A DNA stretch of 64,000 nt, from contig CAVTBX010000004.1 in NCBI GenBank assembly GCA_963733135.1, forward strand, positions 310,001-374,000. The letters are read 5' to 3'. The notes beneath the pieces were generated by a model. That model was given only the letters and a program-made list of their open reading frames with translations. It made no database searches and was not told the DNA's origin. Positions 49,400 through 57,992 of the stretch are shown here, one piece after another. Both the position numbers and the translations under genes were made by a program. The stretch's first letter is position 1, and the number at the start of each line of letters is the position of its first letter. This DNA comes from CAVTBX01 sp963733135 (GTDB taxonomy: Bacteria > Actinomycetota > Thermoleophilia > Gaiellales > Gaiellaceae).

Positions 49400-50275
49400 A
49401 TGAGCGCGGTCGTCGAAAGGGGTCATCCCCGCGGACGCGAGTTCGTGCCGGAGGTGCAGGTCTACGAGCCGCATCGGGTCGGCCTACCCCCGCTTCGCCC
49501 GTATGTGCGCGAGCTCTGGCGGCGACGCCAGTTCGCGTTCGAGCTCGCACGCACCGATTTCAGGGCTCAGAACTACAACACGGTTCTCGGGCAGCTCTGG
49601 CTCGTCCTGAACCCGCTCCTGCTCGGATTCGTCTACTTCCTGCTCGTCGAGATCATCGGGAGACGCGGCCAGCCGGGCGGCGACTTTCTCGCCCACCTCC
49701 TCGGCGGCCTCTTCGCCTTCCGTTTCGTCAGCATGTCGGTGAAGCAGGGCTCGCGCTCGGTCGTCGGCGGCGGGAGGCTGATCCTGAACACCGCCTTCCC
49801 GAGGGCGCTCCTGCCGATCTCGTCGGTGCTGACCGCGTTCATGCGCTTCCTCCCGACCGTGGCCGTCTACGCGGTCATCCATGTGATCGTCGGCCTGCCC
49901 CTCGGGCTGCACCTGCTCTGGGCGCTGCCGATCCTCGGAACCATGGCTCTGTTCGCGCTCGGAACAGCGATGTTCGTGGCGACTCTCCAGGTGTACTTCC
50001 GGGACCTCCGGCAGTTCCTCAGGTACATCCTCCGGATCTGGCTCTACATCTCGCCGATCCTCTGGTACGTCGAAGAGGTGCCCGAGTCGCTCGCAACATT
50101 CGTCGCCCTGAACCCCCTCTACCCGATGCTCGGCTCACTGAGCGACGTCGTGAACCAGGGGGAGGCCCCGAATCTCGTCTGGCTCGGGTGGGGATTCGCG
50201 TGGGCGGCGGTCGCATTCGTGGTAGGCGCTCTGTTCTTCGTCTCGAGGGAGCGTGAGTTCGCTGTTCGCCTCTGA
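49400..50275 (+). CDS. wzm: ABC-2 type polysaccharide export permease (Wzm/TagG-like)
   Basis: A 291-residue, six-helix permease of a polysaccharide or teichoic-acid exporter. ELWRRRQFAFELARTDFRAQ, then NYNTVLGQLWLVLNPLLLGF, is the typical Wzm/TagG start. The region YILRIWLYISPILWYVEEVP and NPLYPMLGSLSDVVN are characteristic. It pairs with the ATPase encoded next (23-base overlap) and would export a polymer made on a lipid carrier. A leaderless 12-codon ORF ends on its ATG. Confidence 0.88.
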   Translation: MSAVVERGHPRGREFVPEVQVYEPHRVGLPPLRPYVRELWRRRQFAFELARTDFRAQNYNTVLGQLWLVLNPLLLGFVYFLLVEIIGRRGQPGGDFLAHLLGGLFAFRFVSMSVKQGSRSVVGGGRLILNTAFPRALLPISSVLTAFMRFLPTVAVYAVIHVIVGLPLGLHLLWALPILGTMALFALGTAMFVATLQVYFRDLRQFLRYILRIWLYISPILWYVEEVPESLATFVALNPLYPMLGSLSDVVNQGEAPNLVWLGWGFAWAAVAFVVGALFFVSREREFAVRL

Positions 50276-51086
50276 GCCGAGCACTGCGGACGCCCCTGAG
50301 GTGGCGCACGTCCCGCGCGAGCCGGCGATCAAGGTCGACGAGCTCACGGTGACCTACCGAACCGCTATCGACCGAAGGCCGACCCTCAAGAAGCGGCTGA
50401 TCAGAATGGGCCGGCGCCAGCGGAGCATCAAGGAGATTCGGGCCGTTGACGGCGTCTCGCTCGAGATTGCCCGAGGGTCTGTCGTCGGGATCATCGGGAT
50501 GAACGGCGCCGGAAAGTCGACGCTCATGCGCACGGTCGCCGGAATCCTCCCGCCGACACAGGGACGGGTCGAGGTTCACGGCCGGGTGAGCACGCTCCTC
50601 GCGCTCGGGGTCGGCTTCAACGCCAACCTGACAGGCCGCGACAACGTCGTCCTCGGCGGGCTCGCGGCCGGGCTGAGCCGGGAGCAGCTCGCCGGGAAGT
50701 ACGACGAGATCGCCGACTTCGCCGAGCTCGGAGACTTCATGGACATGCAGATGCGGACCTACTCTTCGGGCATGTACAGCCGGCTCGCCTTCTCTGTCGC
50801 GGTCAACATGGAGCCGGACGTCCTCCTGATCGACGAGGCCCTCTCGGTCGGCGATGCACGCTTCAGGAAGAAGTCCTTCCGCAAGATGCGCGAGCTCTGC
50901 GACCAGGCGCGAACCATTCTGGTCGTGAGTCACGCCCTTCGGAGCATCCGGACGCTCTGCGACGAGGCGATCTGGCTCCACGAGGGCCGCGTGGTGCTGC
51001 GTGACGAGCCCGATGCGGTCGTCGAGGAGTACAAGCGCTTCCTGGACGTGGGCGAGGAGAGCGAGGAAACCGAGGAGGAGCTGTGA
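50253..51086 (+). CDS. wzt: ABC polysaccharide export ATPase (Wzt/TagH-like)
   Basis: A 277-residue ATPase. Walker A is GIIGMNGAGKSTLMRTVAG, the signature TYSSGMYSRLAFSVAVNME, Walker B VLLIDEALSVGD, and a final ILVVSHALRS. The long N-terminal arm (RPTLKKRLIRMGRRQRSIKE) before the domain is typical of TagH/Wzt. There is no C-terminal carbohydrate-recognition domain, so recognition of a chain-terminating modification (as in O9a Wzt) is not expected. GTG start overlaps the permease by 23 bases. Confidence 0.88.
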   Translation: MSSLFASEPSTADAPEVAHVPREPAIKVDELTVTYRTAIDRRPTLKKRLIRMGRRQRSIKEIRAVDGVSLEIARGSVVGIIGMNGAGKSTLMRTVAGILPPTQGRVEVHGRVSTLLALGVGFNANLTGRDNVVLGGLAAGLSREQLAGKYDEIADFAELGDFMDMQMRTYSSGMYSRLAFSVAVNMEPDVLLIDEALSVGDARFRKKSFRKMRELCDQARTILVVSHALRSIRTLCDEAIWLHEGRVVLRDEPDAVVEEYKRFLDVGEESEETEEEL

Positions 51087-51090
51087 CGGC

Positions 51091-51843
51091 GTGAGGCCGT
51101 CCCTCGGCGACGACTTCGATCGCGCTTCGATCGACGCCGTTCCACCGCCGCAATTGTCGGCGTTCCTGCTCGAGCAGCCCAGCCTCCCTCGCTACCGCGC
51201 CTGGGAATGGGATGCCGTCGCGTCCCATCTCGGGCGCTCCGTGCTCGAGATCGGGGCGGGGATGGGGGTCTTCTCGGAACAGCTCGCCGGCGCCGGCCTC
51301 GAACGGCTCGTCCTCGGGGACACAGAGGATTTCTTCCTCGCTCGACTCGAGCAGATCTACGCCGGCCGCGATGACATCGAGATCATCCGGGTGTCCCTCC
51401 CGGGGCGCATCGACCTCGAGGATCCTGTCGAGTCCGCCGTGGCGATGAACGTCCTCGAGCACATCGAAGACGACGTACAGGCCCTGCGAGACGTCGCGGC
51501 TGTCGTCGTCCCCGGGGGCACGATCGTCCTGTGGGTTCCGGCGTACATGCAGCTCTACGGCAACTTCGACCGCAAGCTCGGACACGTGCGGCGCTACACG
51601 CCTCGCTCCCTCCGCGGCGCCGTCGAGCGGGCGGAGCTCACGGTACGCCTCCTGCGGCCGATCAATCTCCTCGGCGGCCTCGCCTGGTGGGCGGCAGTTC
51701 GCCGAGGCAGAGTCGATCGCGCCAACCCGAGGCTGGCCCGCATCTACGACTCGATCGTCGTGCCGGCATCTCGCACGATCGAGCGGGCCATCACGCCGCC
51801 GTTCGGTCAGTCGCTCCTCTGCGTGACCGAGGTGCGTGCCTAG
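51091..51843 (+). CDS. SAM-dependent methyltransferase (envelope cluster)
   Basis: A 250-residue class I methyltransferase. Motif I is SVLEIGAGMGVFSEQLAGAG, a later motif VAMNVLEHIEDDVQALRD, and a long C-terminal part contains YMQLYGNFDRKLGHVRRYTP. GTG start 4 bases after the wzt stop. Likely modifies a sugar or polyprenyl-linked intermediate of the exported polymer. Confidence 0.75.
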   Translation: MRPSLGDDFDRASIDAVPPPQLSAFLLEQPSLPRYRAWEWDAVASHLGRSVLEIGAGMGVFSEQLAGAGLERLVLGDTEDFFLARLEQIYAGRDDIEIIRVSLPGRIDLEDPVESAVAMNVLEHIEDDVQALRDVAAVVVPGGTIVLWVPAYMQLYGNFDRKLGHVRRYTPRSLRGAVERAELTVRLLRPINLLGGLAWWAAVRRGRVDRANPRLARIYDSIVVPASRTIERAITPPFGQSLLCVTEVRA

Positions 51844-52610
51844 CGGCCGAGCGTCGCACGCGCAAGGAGTTGCCAGCCCCGGCGGCCCCGGGTAGCGCCC
51901 AGCCGGATCAGGACCGAGAAGACCGCCATCGCGACGCGAGCGGCAAGAGGCGGACCGCCGGGACGGCTCGTAACGTCGTCCCGCAGCCGCTCGCCCCGCG
52001 CTACGACCGCGAGGCGATAGAGATTGAAAAACGGAAAGCCGGCGCCCTGCACGCTGTCGACACGGAAGCCGGCGTCCTCGAGGACCGTGCGCAAGGACTC
52101 GGGGGTGAAGTGCCGGCGGTGACCGATCTCGCGGTCGAAGGCCGACATCGGACCGCCTGGGACGGTGACAAGGAAACGACAGCCGTCGGCGAGGTAGGGC
52201 AGAGCGCCCGAGAGGAAGTCCGCGGGGTTGTCCACGTGCTCCAACACCTCGGAACAAACCCCATGGGTTGCCCACGCGCGGTGCTCGCCGGGCACCTCGG
52301 TCTCGTCGAGGAGATCTCGCTCGACGAACGTCGCCGCCGGCACCCGCTCCCGCGCACGCTCGACCCCCACCCGGCTCAACTCGAGTCCCAGGATCTCGGC
52401 ATCCGGAAAGGCAGCCCGAACGCGAACCGCCAGGTCGCCGGAACCCGAACCGATGTCGAGCACGCGGCGGGGCGGCCCGTGCTCGCGAAGCGCGTCGACC
52501 ACGAGGCGGTGCCTGAAGGCTTTCGCGGGACTTTCGGCCGCGAGGTCGGCGAAGTCGGACCAGTGCCGGTTCCAGTCGTCAGCGGCGGGCCGGGGCGAGC
52601 GGACGTTCAC
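51840..52610 (-). CDS. SAM-dependent methyltransferase (opposite strand)
   Basis: A 256-residue methyltransferase. Motif I is VLDIGSGSGDLAVRVRAAFP, followed by GVCSEVLEHVDNPADFLSG and LVTVPGGPMSAFDREIGHRR. The GTG at 52610 overlaps the TGA of the upstream epimerase (GTGA), indicating translation coupling and a shared operon with the sqdB side of the locus. It converges with the previous methyltransferase: the stops overlap. Confidence 0.78.
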   Translation of the reverse strand: MNVRSPRPAADDWNRHWSDFADLAAESPAKAFRHRLVVDALREHGPPRRVLDIGSGSGDLAVRVRAAFPDAEILGLELSRVGVERARERVPAATFVERDLLDETEVPGEHRAWATHGVCSEVLEHVDNPADFLSGALPYLADGCRFLVTVPGGPMSAFDREIGHRRHFTPESLRTVLEDAGFRVDSVQGAGFPFFNLYRLAVVARGERLRDDVTSRPGGPPLAARVAMAVFSVLIRLGATRGRRGWQLLARATLGR

Positions 52611-53554
52611 GGCGAAGCGGCCGCACCCGCGCCGACGCGTCGGGCGGCGAACCACTCCACCGTGCGCTCGAGGCCTTCGCGCAATGAGTAGCGCGGCTCG
52701 AACCCGAACGCCTCCTCCGCCAGTCTCGATCGGGCAAAGGTCCGCTCCACCTCCCCGCGGCGCGCGGGCGCGTGCTCGATCGGCACGTCCGCACCCGTGA
52801 GGTCGAGAACGAGACGCGCCAGCTCCTCGATAGAGGTCTCGACCCCGGAGGCGAGGTGAAAGACGTGATCCGCAAAACCCCCTTGGAGCGCCCCAACGAT
52901 TCCATCGCAGACATCGTCCACGTAGAGGAAATCCCGCGTCGCGGAGCCATCGCCGTAGATCACAAGCGGCTCGCCGCACAACGCCCGCTGGATGAAGGAG
53001 GTGACCGCGCCGCGCTTGTGCGCCGAGGAGGGCCCGTAGACGTTCGCGAAGCGGAGCGCCGTCGTCGCGAGCCCGAACCCCCCCGCATAGGCGTGGCAGT
53101 AGGCCTCGCCGGCAACCTTTCCTGCCCCGTACGGCGAGATCGGCCACGGGAGCGTCGTCTCGTCGACCGGCGGCGTCGCATTCCCGAGCGCCGCCCCGCC
53201 CGTCGAGGCAAAGACGACCTGCTCCACCCCGGCGGCGGCGCAGGCGTCGAGGACGACGAGCGTCCCGCGGACGTTCACGTCGAAGTTCTCGAAGGGCTCC
53301 GAGATCGAGTCCGTGACGCTTCCAAACGCGGCGAGGTGAACGACCGCATCGACGCCGGCGAGCGCGCGCCGGACGGCCTCGCGGTCGCGAACGTCGGCCT
53401 CCGCCAGCTCGATCTCCTGGTCGTCGACATAGGCGCGACTGCCGCGCGCCAGGTTGTCGAAGCCGCGAACCTCGACTCCGGAGGCAAGAAGCCGCGGCAC
53501 GAGGTTGGCACCGATGAACCCGCAGGCGCCGGTGAGGAGGACGCGGCGGGCCAT
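52607..53554 (-). CDS. NAD-dependent sugar epimerase (UDP-glucose 4-epimerase-like)
   Basis: A 315-residue extended SDR. The NAD motif is VLLTGACGFIGANLVPRLLA, catalytic YxxxK is YGAGK, and SVTDSISEPFENFDVNVRGT, FANVYGPSS and AVTSFIQRALCGEPLVIYGD are typical of UDP-hexose epimerases. Substrate not determined. ATG at 53554; it lies 11 bases after the sqdB stop. Confidence 0.84.
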   Translation of the reverse strand: MARRVLLTGACGFIGANLVPRLLASGVEVRGFDNLARGSRAYVDDQEIELAEADVRDREAVRRALAGVDAVVHLAAFGSVTDSISEPFENFDVNVRGTLVVLDACAAAGVEQVVFASTGGAALGNATPPVDETTLPWPISPYGAGKVAGEAYCHAYAGGFGLATTALRFANVYGPSSAHKRGAVTSFIQRALCGEPLVIYGDGSATRDFLYVDDVCDGIVGALQGGFADHVFHLASGVETSIEELARLVLDLTGADVPIEHAPARRGEVERTFARSRLAEEAFGFEPRYSLREGLERTVEWFAARRVGAGAAASP

Positions 53555-53565
53555 CGCCCCAGGGC

Positions 53566-54837
53566 CTATCCGGCCGGCGGGGTGCGAAGCTCGCGGGCCA
53601 GGACGCGGGCGGCGTCCTCGGCCGCGTCGCCGTTCCCATTCACCTCGTACGCCGCGGCGACGGCCGGCCCGCGCTGCGGCTTCCAGAGCGAACGGCACGG
53701 GATCTTGCTGCGATCGCAGCGGTGCGCGTAGCGCTGCGCGATCTCGGCCACCTCGTTCAAGAGGCCTGCCTCGAGCGTGATCGGAACAAGACCGAGATCG
53801 AGCAGCTGGCGGTTCTCCACGTAGAGATCGTTCTCGGCCGCCTCGACGCGCGGGTTCTCGACGAAGTTGATCTCGGCCCCCGTCAGGCGCGATACGAGCT
53901 CCGCGAGGTCGATGAGCCGGTGGGTCTCCGTCATCTGGTTGAAGATCCGAACACGCGCACCCCGTTCCGGCGGGTTTTCGATCGCGAGCTCGATGCAACG
54001 AACCGAATCCTGGAGGTGAATGAAAGCGCGCGTCTGGCCGCCCGTCCCGTGGACCGTCAGCGGGTGGCCGATCGCCGCCTGCATGAGAAAGCGATTCAAG
54101 ACGGTGCCGTAGTCGCCGTCGTAGTCGAAGCGGTTGATAAGTCGGTCGTCAAGCCGCGTCTCGTCGGTTTGCGTTCCCCACACGATCCCCTGGTGAAGAT
54201 CGGTGACGCGCACGTCGTCGTTCTTGTTGTAGAAGGCGAACAGGAGCTGATCCTGGGTCTTCGTCATGTGGTAGACGCTGCCCGGATTCGGCGGGAAGAG
54301 GATCTCCTGCTCTACGAAACCACCGTCATCGCTCTCGATCTTCACGCGAAGGTAGCCCTCCGGGATGCGCACACCCGCGGCCCCGTAGCCGTAAACGCCC
54401 ATCGTCCCGAGGTGGACGACGTGAATGTCGAGCGCCGACTCGACGATCGCGGCCAGCAGGTTGTGTGTGGCGTTCAGGTTGTTCGACACGGTGTAGCGCT
54501 TGTGCCACGCGCTCTTCATCGAGTACGGCGCGGCGCGCTGCTCGGCGAAGTGAACGACAGCGTCCGGCCGGTACGTGCCAAGCAAATCGAGAAGCTCCTG
54601 GAAATCCTGTGCCACATCGAGGCGGCGAAAGCCGATCTCGCGGCCCGTCAGCTCGTGCCAAGCCTGGATACGAGTCCCGAGGGGCGCGATCGGGGTAAGC
54701 GAGGACGCCTCGAGCTCGATGTCGGCGTTCCGGCGCGCGAAATTGTCGACAATCAGGACGTCGTGGCCGCGCTGCGACAGGTGAAGCGCGGTCGGCCACC
54801 CACAGAACCCGTCACCTCCGAGAATCAGGAGTCGCAA
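53566..54837 (-). CDS. sqdB: UDP-sulfoquinovose synthase
   Basis: Converts UDP-glucose and sulfite to UDP-sulfoquinovose. The 423 residues match SQD1/SqdB. Highly characteristic segments are the N-terminal LILGGDGFCGWPTALHLSQR, YTVSNNLNATHNLLAAIVES, and the region DLHQGIVWGTQTDETRLDDR then INRFDYDGDYGTVLNRFLMQ. The catalytic set Thr in LGTMGVYGYG, Tyr and Lys in VYHMTKTQDQ is intact. Known uses are the sulfolipid SQDG and, in archaea and some bacteria, sulfoquinovose-containing glycans. Its place with polymer export and GT-C genes favours the latter, or both. The last ~30 residues are not part of SQD1. Confidence 0.93.
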   Translation of the reverse strand: MRLLILGGDGFCGWPTALHLSQRGHDVLIVDNFARRNADIELEASSLTPIAPLGTRIQAWHELTGREIGFRRLDVAQDFQELLDLLGTYRPDAVVHFAEQRAAPYSMKSAWHKRYTVSNNLNATHNLLAAIVESALDIHVVHLGTMGVYGYGAAGVRIPEGYLRVKIESDDGGFVEQEILFPPNPGSVYHMTKTQDQLLFAFYNKNDDVRVTDLHQGIVWGTQTDETRLDDRLINRFDYDGDYGTVLNRFLMQAAIGHPLTVHGTGGQTRAFIHLQDSVRCIELAIENPPERGARVRIFNQMTETHRLIDLAELVSRLTGAEINFVENPRVEAAENDLYVENRQLLDLGLVPITLEAGLLNEVAEIAQRYAHRCDRSKIPCRSLWKPQRGPAVAAAYEVNGNGDAAEDAARVLARELRTPPAG

Positions 54838-54905
54838 GGCTTCCCTCCGGTTGTCGGCGCACGCATCGGCACGGCGCTCGATGGTAGCAGGGCAACCTCC
54901 TCGAC

Positions 54906-56435
54906 CTACGGTTCGGGTCGGTGACCAGCCCGGGCCTCGCTCCGCCGGCCGCTGCCGGAGATCATCGCGGTATCGCGGTCTCGCTCGTCACGCTCCCGCC
55001 ACCCGGCTAAGGCCGTGATCGCGAGAGCCGCTGCAGGCGGGAGGAGGAAGAGCTGCGGCAGCTGGTAACGCCAGGAGAAGCTCGACGCGATCGCGCTTGC
55101 GAGCGCGAGCGAAAGCGCGAGCCCGGCCAGTAGGAACACCGCCGATCGGAGCCCGGACCGCCGCGCGCGACCGAGACCTAGGACGGCGGCGAGCGCGAGC
55201 ACGAAGCACGCCATCAGGACGAGGGGCGGCACATACCCGAAGCTCTGGTACGTTCGCAGGAACCCTGTAAGCACCTCGTTCGCCTCGCCGCGATCGTGCC
55301 CGTAGGCGGCGAGCACCTCCGAGGTCCGCCGGGTACGACGCTCGCAGCCGGCCGTGTACGCGCGCACCGCGCCTGTCGGCGGCGGGCACGTCTGACCGAG
55401 GTAGAAGATCGGGAACCCCTCCTGGAACTGCCACGGGTGGACGCGGTAGCCGCTCGAGCCCGTCTCCTTCGTCAGGGCCGTGAAGCCGCGCACCAGATCC
55501 CGGACGACGAGCTCGGCGTAGTCCAACGGCTGGTTTCGGATCACCCGCCGCGCGAAGATCCCGGCCACCTCGTCCCGCGTCTTCCCAGGCGGCGGGACGA
55601 CGTCGTTCACGGGCGTCCGGTACCCCCACATGTACGCGTAGTCGTCCAGGCGCTCCCCGAGCGGCTCGTCCGGGCACAGGACGCGCTCGCCCGGCGGGAC
55701 CGTGAAACGCGAGCAGTCGACGATCGGTGCGACGCGACCGTAGAGGAAGCGGCCGGACGTGCGGCTGAGGCCGTACACATCGTGATGCGACTCGAACCAC
55801 ACCGCGTACGCGCCGAGCGGAATGGCGAAGGTGGCGAGGAGTGCGGCGCCGACGAGGATCCGCCGCCCCTGCGCGGCAAGGAGCACCCCCGCCACGAGCG
55901 CCGGCAGGATTACGACCACCCCAACGGAGCGGGCGAGTACCCCGGCGGCCAGGAGGAAGCCGGCGGCCAGAGCGACGCGAGGGGTCAGAGGGCGGCGCCA
56001 AAGGAGGAGGGCGCAGGCCGCGGCGAGGAGCACGTGGAAGAGGGTCTCGGCCAGAATCTGGTGCTCCACGTTCAGGACGTACGCGTCGAGGAGCGCGGGT
56101 GCCGCTCCAAGCGCTGCGAGCCAGGCGCGCACTCCCAGGCGAACGAGGACGGCATACAGAAGGAGGGCGGCAAGAAGGCCGAGGACATGCTGTGCGACTG
56201 TCACGATTTCGAGGCCCAAGCTGAGGGGCATAACGTGGAGAAAGAGCGGGTAGCCGAAGGGCCGAAGCTGCGCGGGCCCGAGCACCTCGGACTGCTCGAG
56301 GTACCAGTAGGAATCGGCGATCCCGAAGATCGCGGGCCGGTACGCAACAAGGGTGATCCCACGAAGCGCGACGCCCACGAAGACCAGAAGGGCGAAGAGC
56401 CAGTGGCGCTGCAAGATCTCGCGGACGCTGGTCAT
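54906..56435 (-). CDS. GT-C fold membrane glycosyltransferase, copy 1
   Basis: A 509-residue, ~11-12 helix protein, one of three adjacent paralogues. Conserved in all three are an acidic first loop (SYWYLEQSEVLG here, DSVxYL in the others), LDAYVLNVEHQILAETLFHV (LNxExxILxExxF) and a GRFLYGRVxxxxDC segment after the long periplasmic loop. Two Cys pairs occur in the loop (VDCSRF, RVLCPDE). The family resembles polyprenyl-phosphate-sugar-using glycosyltransferases (PMT_2/GT39-83 type). ATG overlaps the TGA of copy 2 (ATGA). Confidence 0.7.
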   Translation of the reverse strand: MTSVREILQRHWLFALLVFVGVALRGITLVAYRPAIFGIADSYWYLEQSEVLGPAQLRPFGYPLFLHVMPLSLGLEIVTVAQHVLGLLAALLLYAVLVRLGVRAWLAALGAAPALLDAYVLNVEHQILAETLFHVLLAAACALLLWRRPLTPRVALAAGFLLAAGVLARSVGVVVILPALVAGVLLAAQGRRILVGAALLATFAIPLGAYAVWFESHHDVYGLSRTSGRFLYGRVAPIVDCSRFTVPPGERVLCPDEPLGERLDDYAYMWGYRTPVNDVVPPPGKTRDEVAGIFARRVIRNQPLDYAELVVRDLVRGFTALTKETGSSGYRVHPWQFQEGFPIFYLGQTCPPPTGAVRAYTAGCERRTRRTSEVLAAYGHDRGEANEVLTGFLRTYQSFGYVPPLVLMACFVLALAAVLGLGRARRSGLRSAVFLLAGLALSLALASAIASSFSWRYQLPQLFLLPPAAALAITALAGWRERDERDRDTAMISGSGRRSEARAGHRPEP

Positions 56436-57982
56436 GCGCGCGAGTCGGTCACAGGCACGTGCGCGCGCGGAGGCTCCGTGCCCGGCGTCGCTCCTGCGCC
56501 CGCCTCCTGGCGCCGAGCTCTGAGGCCGAGGAGCGCGGTCAGGCCCGCTGCCCCGGCGGGTGGCAGGAGAACGAGCTGGGGCAGGTGATACCGCCAGTTG
56601 AAGATCGTAGTCGCGACGGTCGCGATCAGAAGCGAAAGGCCAAGGCCGGCGAAGAGGAGAGCCGGTAACCGCAGGCTCGAGCGTCTCGCGCGGCCCAGCC
56701 CGGCGGCAGCGGCGAGTCCGGCGACCAGGCAGATGCCGAGCACGGTTCCGGGCGTATACGCAAACCGCTGGTAACCGCGGAGGAAGGCGGCGAGCGTGGA
56801 GCTCGCCTCGACCTGGGCGTATTCCCTCGGCAGCTCTCCAGGCTGGGCATCGGCCCACGTGTGCTCGGCCGGCGGCACCCGATACTCGTGCGGAAACTTC
56901 CAGCGCGTGAGCGGAACGTCGTCGAACCGGTCGGTCTTGACCGGATGGAACGCCTGCAGGAAGTCCGAGCCGACGACGCTCAGGTACACGAACGGCCGGT
57001 CACGGATCACGCGCTTCGCAAAGTCGCCTGCGACCTCGTTCTTGTCCTTCCCGGCGGGAGCCTCGAGCCCGCGCAGCGGCGAGTGCGCGCGGTACCACAT
57101 GAGCTGGTTCGCCGTCGCGCGTTCGCGCGAGCTTCCCGAGACGCAGAGCGGCCGCTCATGTGCGGGCACGGACAGGCGGCTGCAATCAACCATCTCGACC
57201 ACGCGGCCGTAGAGAATCCTGCCGCCGAAGGTGGTCACGCTCCACACGCCGTGGTTGGAGTGAAACCAGGCCATGTAGCCGACGACGGTCACCGCGAAGA
57301 CGCCGCCGAGCACACCCAGGCGAAGTAGCCGCGCACGAACGGAAAGGGACGAGCTGAGGAGAAAGAGGGAAAGCGCAGCCGGGAGAACGAGCACAAGGGC
57401 GACGCTCCGAGTCAGACCGGCGGACGCGAGCACAAGTCCGGCCAGGGCGGAGGCTGCAAGGCCGGGCGGCCTCCGCCAGAGAAGGGCGACGCACGCCGCG
57501 ACGAGCAGAAGCTCGAACATGGCCTCCGAGAGGATGTGTTGCTCGACGTTCAGCTGGTAGGAGTCGAGTAGCACCGGAGCGGTGGCGAGCGCCCTAAGCC
57601 AGCGAGGGACGCCGAGCCTGCCCAGCAGGACGTACAGAACGACCGCAACGGCGATCCCCAGCGCGTGGTGGAAGACCGTCACCGGCGCGAGGCTCACGTC
57701 GATCGGAAAGAGTCGGAGGAAGACCTGGTACCCGATCGGATGGAGCTCGGCGGGCTCGAGCGCCTGTGAGCGACGGAGGTATCCGACCGAGTCGCTACGG
57801 AGGAGCGCCGGGTGGTAGGCGAGGGAGGTCACGATGCGAAGCGCGACACCCGCGCCGAGGAGAAGGCCGAAGAGCCAATGGCGGCGCGCGCCGTCCAAGA
57901 CCCGCCCCGTTCGAGTGCGCTCTCGCTCGGGAGAGGGCGAGCTCTCGGGCGCGGGTGAAGTCCGGAGGGCGGCGCTGCTCAC
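56432..57982 (-). CDS. GT-C fold membrane glycosyltransferase, copy 2
   Basis: A 516-residue paralogue. Shared marks are DSVGYLRRSQALEPAELHP, the HPIGYQVFL segment, LDSYQLNVEQHILSEAMFEL, and GGRILYGRVVEMVDCSRLSV with its Cys near the long outer loop. It would transfer sugars from polyprenyl-phosphate donors to an acceptor outside the membrane. Ten bases separate it from the copy 3 stop. Confidence 0.7.
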   Translation of the reverse strand: MSSAALRTSPAPESSPSPERERTRTGRVLDGARRHWLFGLLLGAGVALRIVTSLAYHPALLRSDSVGYLRRSQALEPAELHPIGYQVFLRLFPIDVSLAPVTVFHHALGIAVAVVLYVLLGRLGVPRWLRALATAPVLLDSYQLNVEQHILSEAMFELLLVAACVALLWRRPPGLAASALAGLVLASAGLTRSVALVLVLPAALSLFLLSSSLSVRARLLRLGVLGGVFAVTVVGYMAWFHSNHGVWSVTTFGGRILYGRVVEMVDCSRLSVPAHERPLCVSGSSRERATANQLMWYRAHSPLRGLEAPAGKDKNEVAGDFAKRVIRDRPFVYLSVVGSDFLQAFHPVKTDRFDDVPLTRWKFPHEYRVPPAEHTWADAQPGELPREYAQVEASSTLAAFLRGYQRFAYTPGTVLGICLVAGLAAAAGLGRARRSSLRLPALLFAGLGLSLLIATVATTIFNWRYHLPQLVLLPPAGAAGLTALLGLRARRQEAGAGATPGTEPPRAHVPVTDSRA

Positions 57983-57992
57983 TCGAATGAGT

